Assembly: GCA_900618425.1 (NCBI GenBank) | Contig: UZAN01042686.1 | Location: 366-38,242, forward strand | DNA length: 37,877 bases | Origin: Echinostoma caproni | Lineage: Eukaryota > Platyhelminthes > Trematoda > Plagiorchiida > Echinostomatidae | Reading direction: 5' to 3' | Shown: one piece after another, positions 37,601 through 37,877 of the stretch | Position numbering within the stretch: the stretch's first letter is position 1 | How the letters are laid out: each line of letters starts with the position of its first letter | Program-made: the position numbers and the translations under genes | The notes under the pieces: generated by a model | Seen by the model: only the letters and a program-made list of their open reading frames with translations | Told to the model about the DNA's origin: nothing | Database searches by the model: none

Positions 37601-37732
37601 TTCGTTCCACACCGGATTCAAACATTGCGGTCTTGTGGACGTGCGTGGCCGAGGACTATTGTGTGAACTGGGCAATATCTGGCATACCACATAGGGATCG
37701 GACAGACCATTCGCATCCATGGCGATCAAATT
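19380..37732 (-). CDS. Rabphilin/Doc2-like double C2-domain protein, 3' part (5 exons, 5' end outside window)
   Basis: Joining complement(19380..19632, 23573..23654, 28883..29043, 33865..33988, 37548..37732) gives one open frame of 267 residues plus TAG, if the N at 19486 is ignored. Residues 1-103 are C2A from calcium loop 1 onward. Residues 104-115 are a short linker and 116-250 are C2B. All five candidate loop Asp are present in each domain: C2A D6, D12, D67, D69, D74; C2B D146, D152, D206, D208, D214. C2B has a basic stretch (KTKKTKQKTQVKK), the WDFDRGPSNDFIGG loop 3 and the AKAER segment, all typical of rabphilin-3A and Doc2 C2B. In those families the protein is cytosolic, binds Rab or SNARE/Munc partners and joins membranes in response to Ca2+ during exocytosis. 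Whether it is rabphilin (N-terminal Rab-binding zinc finger) or Doc2 cannot be told, because the N-terminus lies past 37877. Every intron is GT-AG. Family assignment is strong; exon limits come from phase and homology, not transcripts. Confidence 0.9.
20348..20503 (-). mobile_element. tRNA-derived SINE, type 2, copy 2
   Basis: The minus strand carries a good B box, GTGTTCGAATCCCAC (near 20445-20460), preceded by a head starting near ATTTCGGTGGTAACGTC. It ends CCTGAAAATTGTATCTTTG then TATATTCAATAAA. The tail matches copy 1 closely, while the tRNA-like head is only loosely similar. It is in the last intron of the rabphilin-like gene. Confidence 0.65.
21097..21225 (-). mobile_element. SINE-like element sharing the type 2 tail, copy 3
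   Basis: The tail, ACTGTACCGATGTATATTCA followed by ATAAA, matches copies 1 and 2. The upstream part (GCGGTTGTGAGCATAGCACC and onward) does not match their heads, and no convincing A/B box pair in this orientation was found. It may be a different SINE, or a LINE 3' end, with the same tail. The upper limit is uncertain. Confidence 0.5.
21952..23083 (+). mobile_element. CR1-like non-LTR retrotransposon, 5'-truncated with 3' octamer tail
   Basis: This fragment encodes the second half of a reverse transcriptase. It contains TRGVPQGSVLGPRLF, followed by the catalytic FADD box at 22123-22134 and the C-terminal region ending SFKLRLDETLAHLTFQHK with a stop at 22923-22925. The frame is broken. A one-base change near 22486 moves the frame within the YIRP..TEYAIQ segment. 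An in-frame TAG at 22602-22604 replaces a codon in the YEERLKSLGL-type motif. The 5' half, including the endonuclease, is missing, as expected for incomplete reverse transcription. After a roughly 140-base 3' UTR the element ends with a short tandem octamer (AATCTTTG) near 23062-23079, a hallmark of CR1-type ends. It lies antisense in the last intron of the rabphilin-like gene. Confidence 0.9.
23573..23654 (-). CDS. Exon D of rabphilin-like gene: C2B polybasic strand
   Basis: This is an 82-base exon, too short to stand out as an ORF. One base completes the split Leu codon, then 27 codons follow. The peptide YLRPDKTKKTKQKTQVKK and then ATLFPEFHE matches the C2B lysine-rich strand 4 and the NPxFNE element of rabphilin/Doc2. 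Here that element reads FPEFHE, with Asn replaced at two positions. In the family the lysine stretch contacts acidic phospholipids and SNARE proteins. The acceptor is taaattacag and the donor is GTACGA at 23567-23572. Phases fit both neighbours exactly. Confidence 0.93.
23655..28882 (-). other. Intron between exons C and D
   Basis: This is a GTAAGT...CAG intron of 5.2 kb, phase 2. I see no assignable gene or clear transposable element in it. Open stretches such as 26464-26799 (minus) and 27257-27634 (plus) show no domain or motif I recognise. Confidence 0.75.
28883..29043 (-). CDS. Exon C of rabphilin-like gene: linker and start of C2B
   Basis: This exon has 161 bases: 53 codons plus TT. After a short linker it reads RGKIQLGLRYIEE, the first C2B strand (the family shows RGxIxxSLxY). 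It then encodes LCVEVIRCSDLASMDQNG and LSDPFVK, the C2B calcium loop 1 with two Asp. The acceptor is ctctactcacag after a T-rich tract, and the donor is GTAAGT at 28877-28882. The exon ends in phase 2, and the split codon TT|A (Leu) continues in exon D. Confidence 0.94.
29044..33864 (-). other. Intron between exons B and C
   Basis: This is a GTGAGT...CAG intron of 4.8 kb, phase 0. It contains a short inverted pair of TATA-bearing repeats (29157-29213 and 30560-30617), a CA run at 29463-29477, and minus-strand open stretches at 32690-32956 and 33380-33720 with no recognisable family. Otherwise I see no gene. Confidence 0.75.
29463..29477. repeat. (CA)n microsatellite
   Basis: A short CA dinucleotide run in the intron between exons B and C. 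Confidence 0.85.
33865..33988 (-). CDS. Exon B of rabphilin-like gene: C2A loop 3 to end
   Basis: This exon has 124 bases. The first base completes the Arg codon begun in exon A (AG|A), followed by 41 codons. It reads FAVLDEDLYGSDWLGE, which aligns with the rabphilin C2A calcium loop 3 (pattern DED....GE), then the final C2A strand region ending PLGPRKP. The acceptor is ttttgcccag and the donor is GTGAGT at 33859-33864. It ends in phase 0. The next confirmed exon also starts in phase 0, so direct joining is allowed, though a further small phase-0 exon in the 4.8 kb intron is not excluded. Confidence 0.92.
34895..35090 (+). mobile_element. tRNA-derived SINE, type 1, copy 3
   Basis: It starts GCTGCCCGGTGGCCGAGTGA, the best A box of the three, followed by GCTTGCGTTCTAAATGTGAG and a B box shortened to GGTCCCGGGTTTCTCAG (the CGATC part is lost). 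The tail TTTACACGACGAACTGCATT matches the other two copies. It lies antisense in the intron between exons A and B of the rabphilin-like gene. Confidence 0.8.
36384..36410. repeat. Tandem TGTTA/ATGTTA repeat
   Basis: Alternating TTAATGTTATG units repeated about two and a half times in the intron between exons A and B. Confidence 0.8.
37548..37732 (-). CDS. Exon A of rabphilin-like gene: C2A loop 1 to middle
   Basis: This exon encodes 61 residues plus two bases of an Arg codon. It starts in phase 0 at NLIAMDANGLSDPYV, the C2A calcium loop 1 with both Asp. It continues through TSTRPQCLNPVWNEAL, matching the family's NPVWNE strand, to NMHQKTL, the counterpart of the rabphilin segment before strand 6. 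The donor is a perfect GTAAGT at 37542-37547. The acceptor is the AG just above 37732 (ccacag), but the 40 bases before it are purine- and G-rich with almost no pyrimidine tract. The sequence above 37732 does not encode the expected first C2 strands, so an acceptor here is still the best choice. The preceding exon must lie outside the window. Confidence 0.9.
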
Positions 37733-37877
37733 CTGTGGTCCGCATGTTCGTTCCGTACGTACCGCCCCCGTCAATCGTGTTTCGGTTAGTCAGGCCAACA
37801 GTGAGTGGATGAGTATGTTCGTACGTGTGTGTAACAATCACGGTCAGTGCGGATAGACAAGGACACATGGCGGGTCA

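Noticed and set aside
1..37877. Prokaryotic systems, CRISPR arrays or phage modules
   Set aside because: No regularly spaced repeats, no long contiguous ORFs and no operon layout; all evidence points to a repeat-rich animal genome.

Overview
This window looks like a metazoan nuclear genome segment, probably from a flatworm of the digenean (fluke) type. The evidence is moderate to low GC, a gene split into short exons by GT-AG introns of 3.5 to 5.3 kb, and much decayed CR1-like, RTE-like, mariner-like and tRNA-derived SINE sequence. The exact organism cannot be fixed from sequence alone. No bacterial-style operon, CRISPR array, rRNA or intact tRNA gene was seen.

One real protein-coding gene can be reconstructed. 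It is on the minus strand and covers the right half of the window: the 3' part of a rabphilin/Doc2-type double C2-domain protein. Five exons (37548-37732, 33865-33988, 28883-29043, 23573-23654, 19380-19632) join with compatible phases into 267 residues. They cover most of C2A, a very short linker, a complete C2B and a stop. The 5' exons (start of C2A, any Rab-binding zinc-finger region, the start codon and promoter) lie beyond the right edge. A single N at 19486 in the last exon breaks the frame. Treating it as a spurious position restores a normal C2B end.

Layout from left to right. 0-0.83 kb: decayed CR1-like LINE fragment (minus). 0.83-4.88 kb: no gene, one weak transposase-like ORF. 4.88-5.42 kb: two tRNA-derived SINEs facing each other. 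5.42-9.97 kb: no gene, microsatellites. 9.97-10.12 kb: a second SINE type. 11.76-12.52 kb: decayed RTE-like reverse transcriptase (minus). 14.83-15.20 kb: mariner transposase C-terminal remnant (minus). 15.2-19.38 kb: no gene recognised, includes the 3' flank of the rabphilin-like gene. 19.38-37.73 kb: the rabphilin-like gene. Its introns carry two more type-2 SINE copies, a CR1-like LINE 3' end with an octamer tail (21.95-23.08 kb), another type-1 SINE (34.9 kb) and an inverted pair of short TATA-containing repeats.

The C2 protein would act in calcium-dependent vesicle docking and exocytosis in neurons or secretory cells. The rest is repeat-derived or unassigned. I did not find a convincing undescribed system. 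The most useful points are the gene model with its assembly error, the altered WHxL motif in C2B, and the two SINE families.
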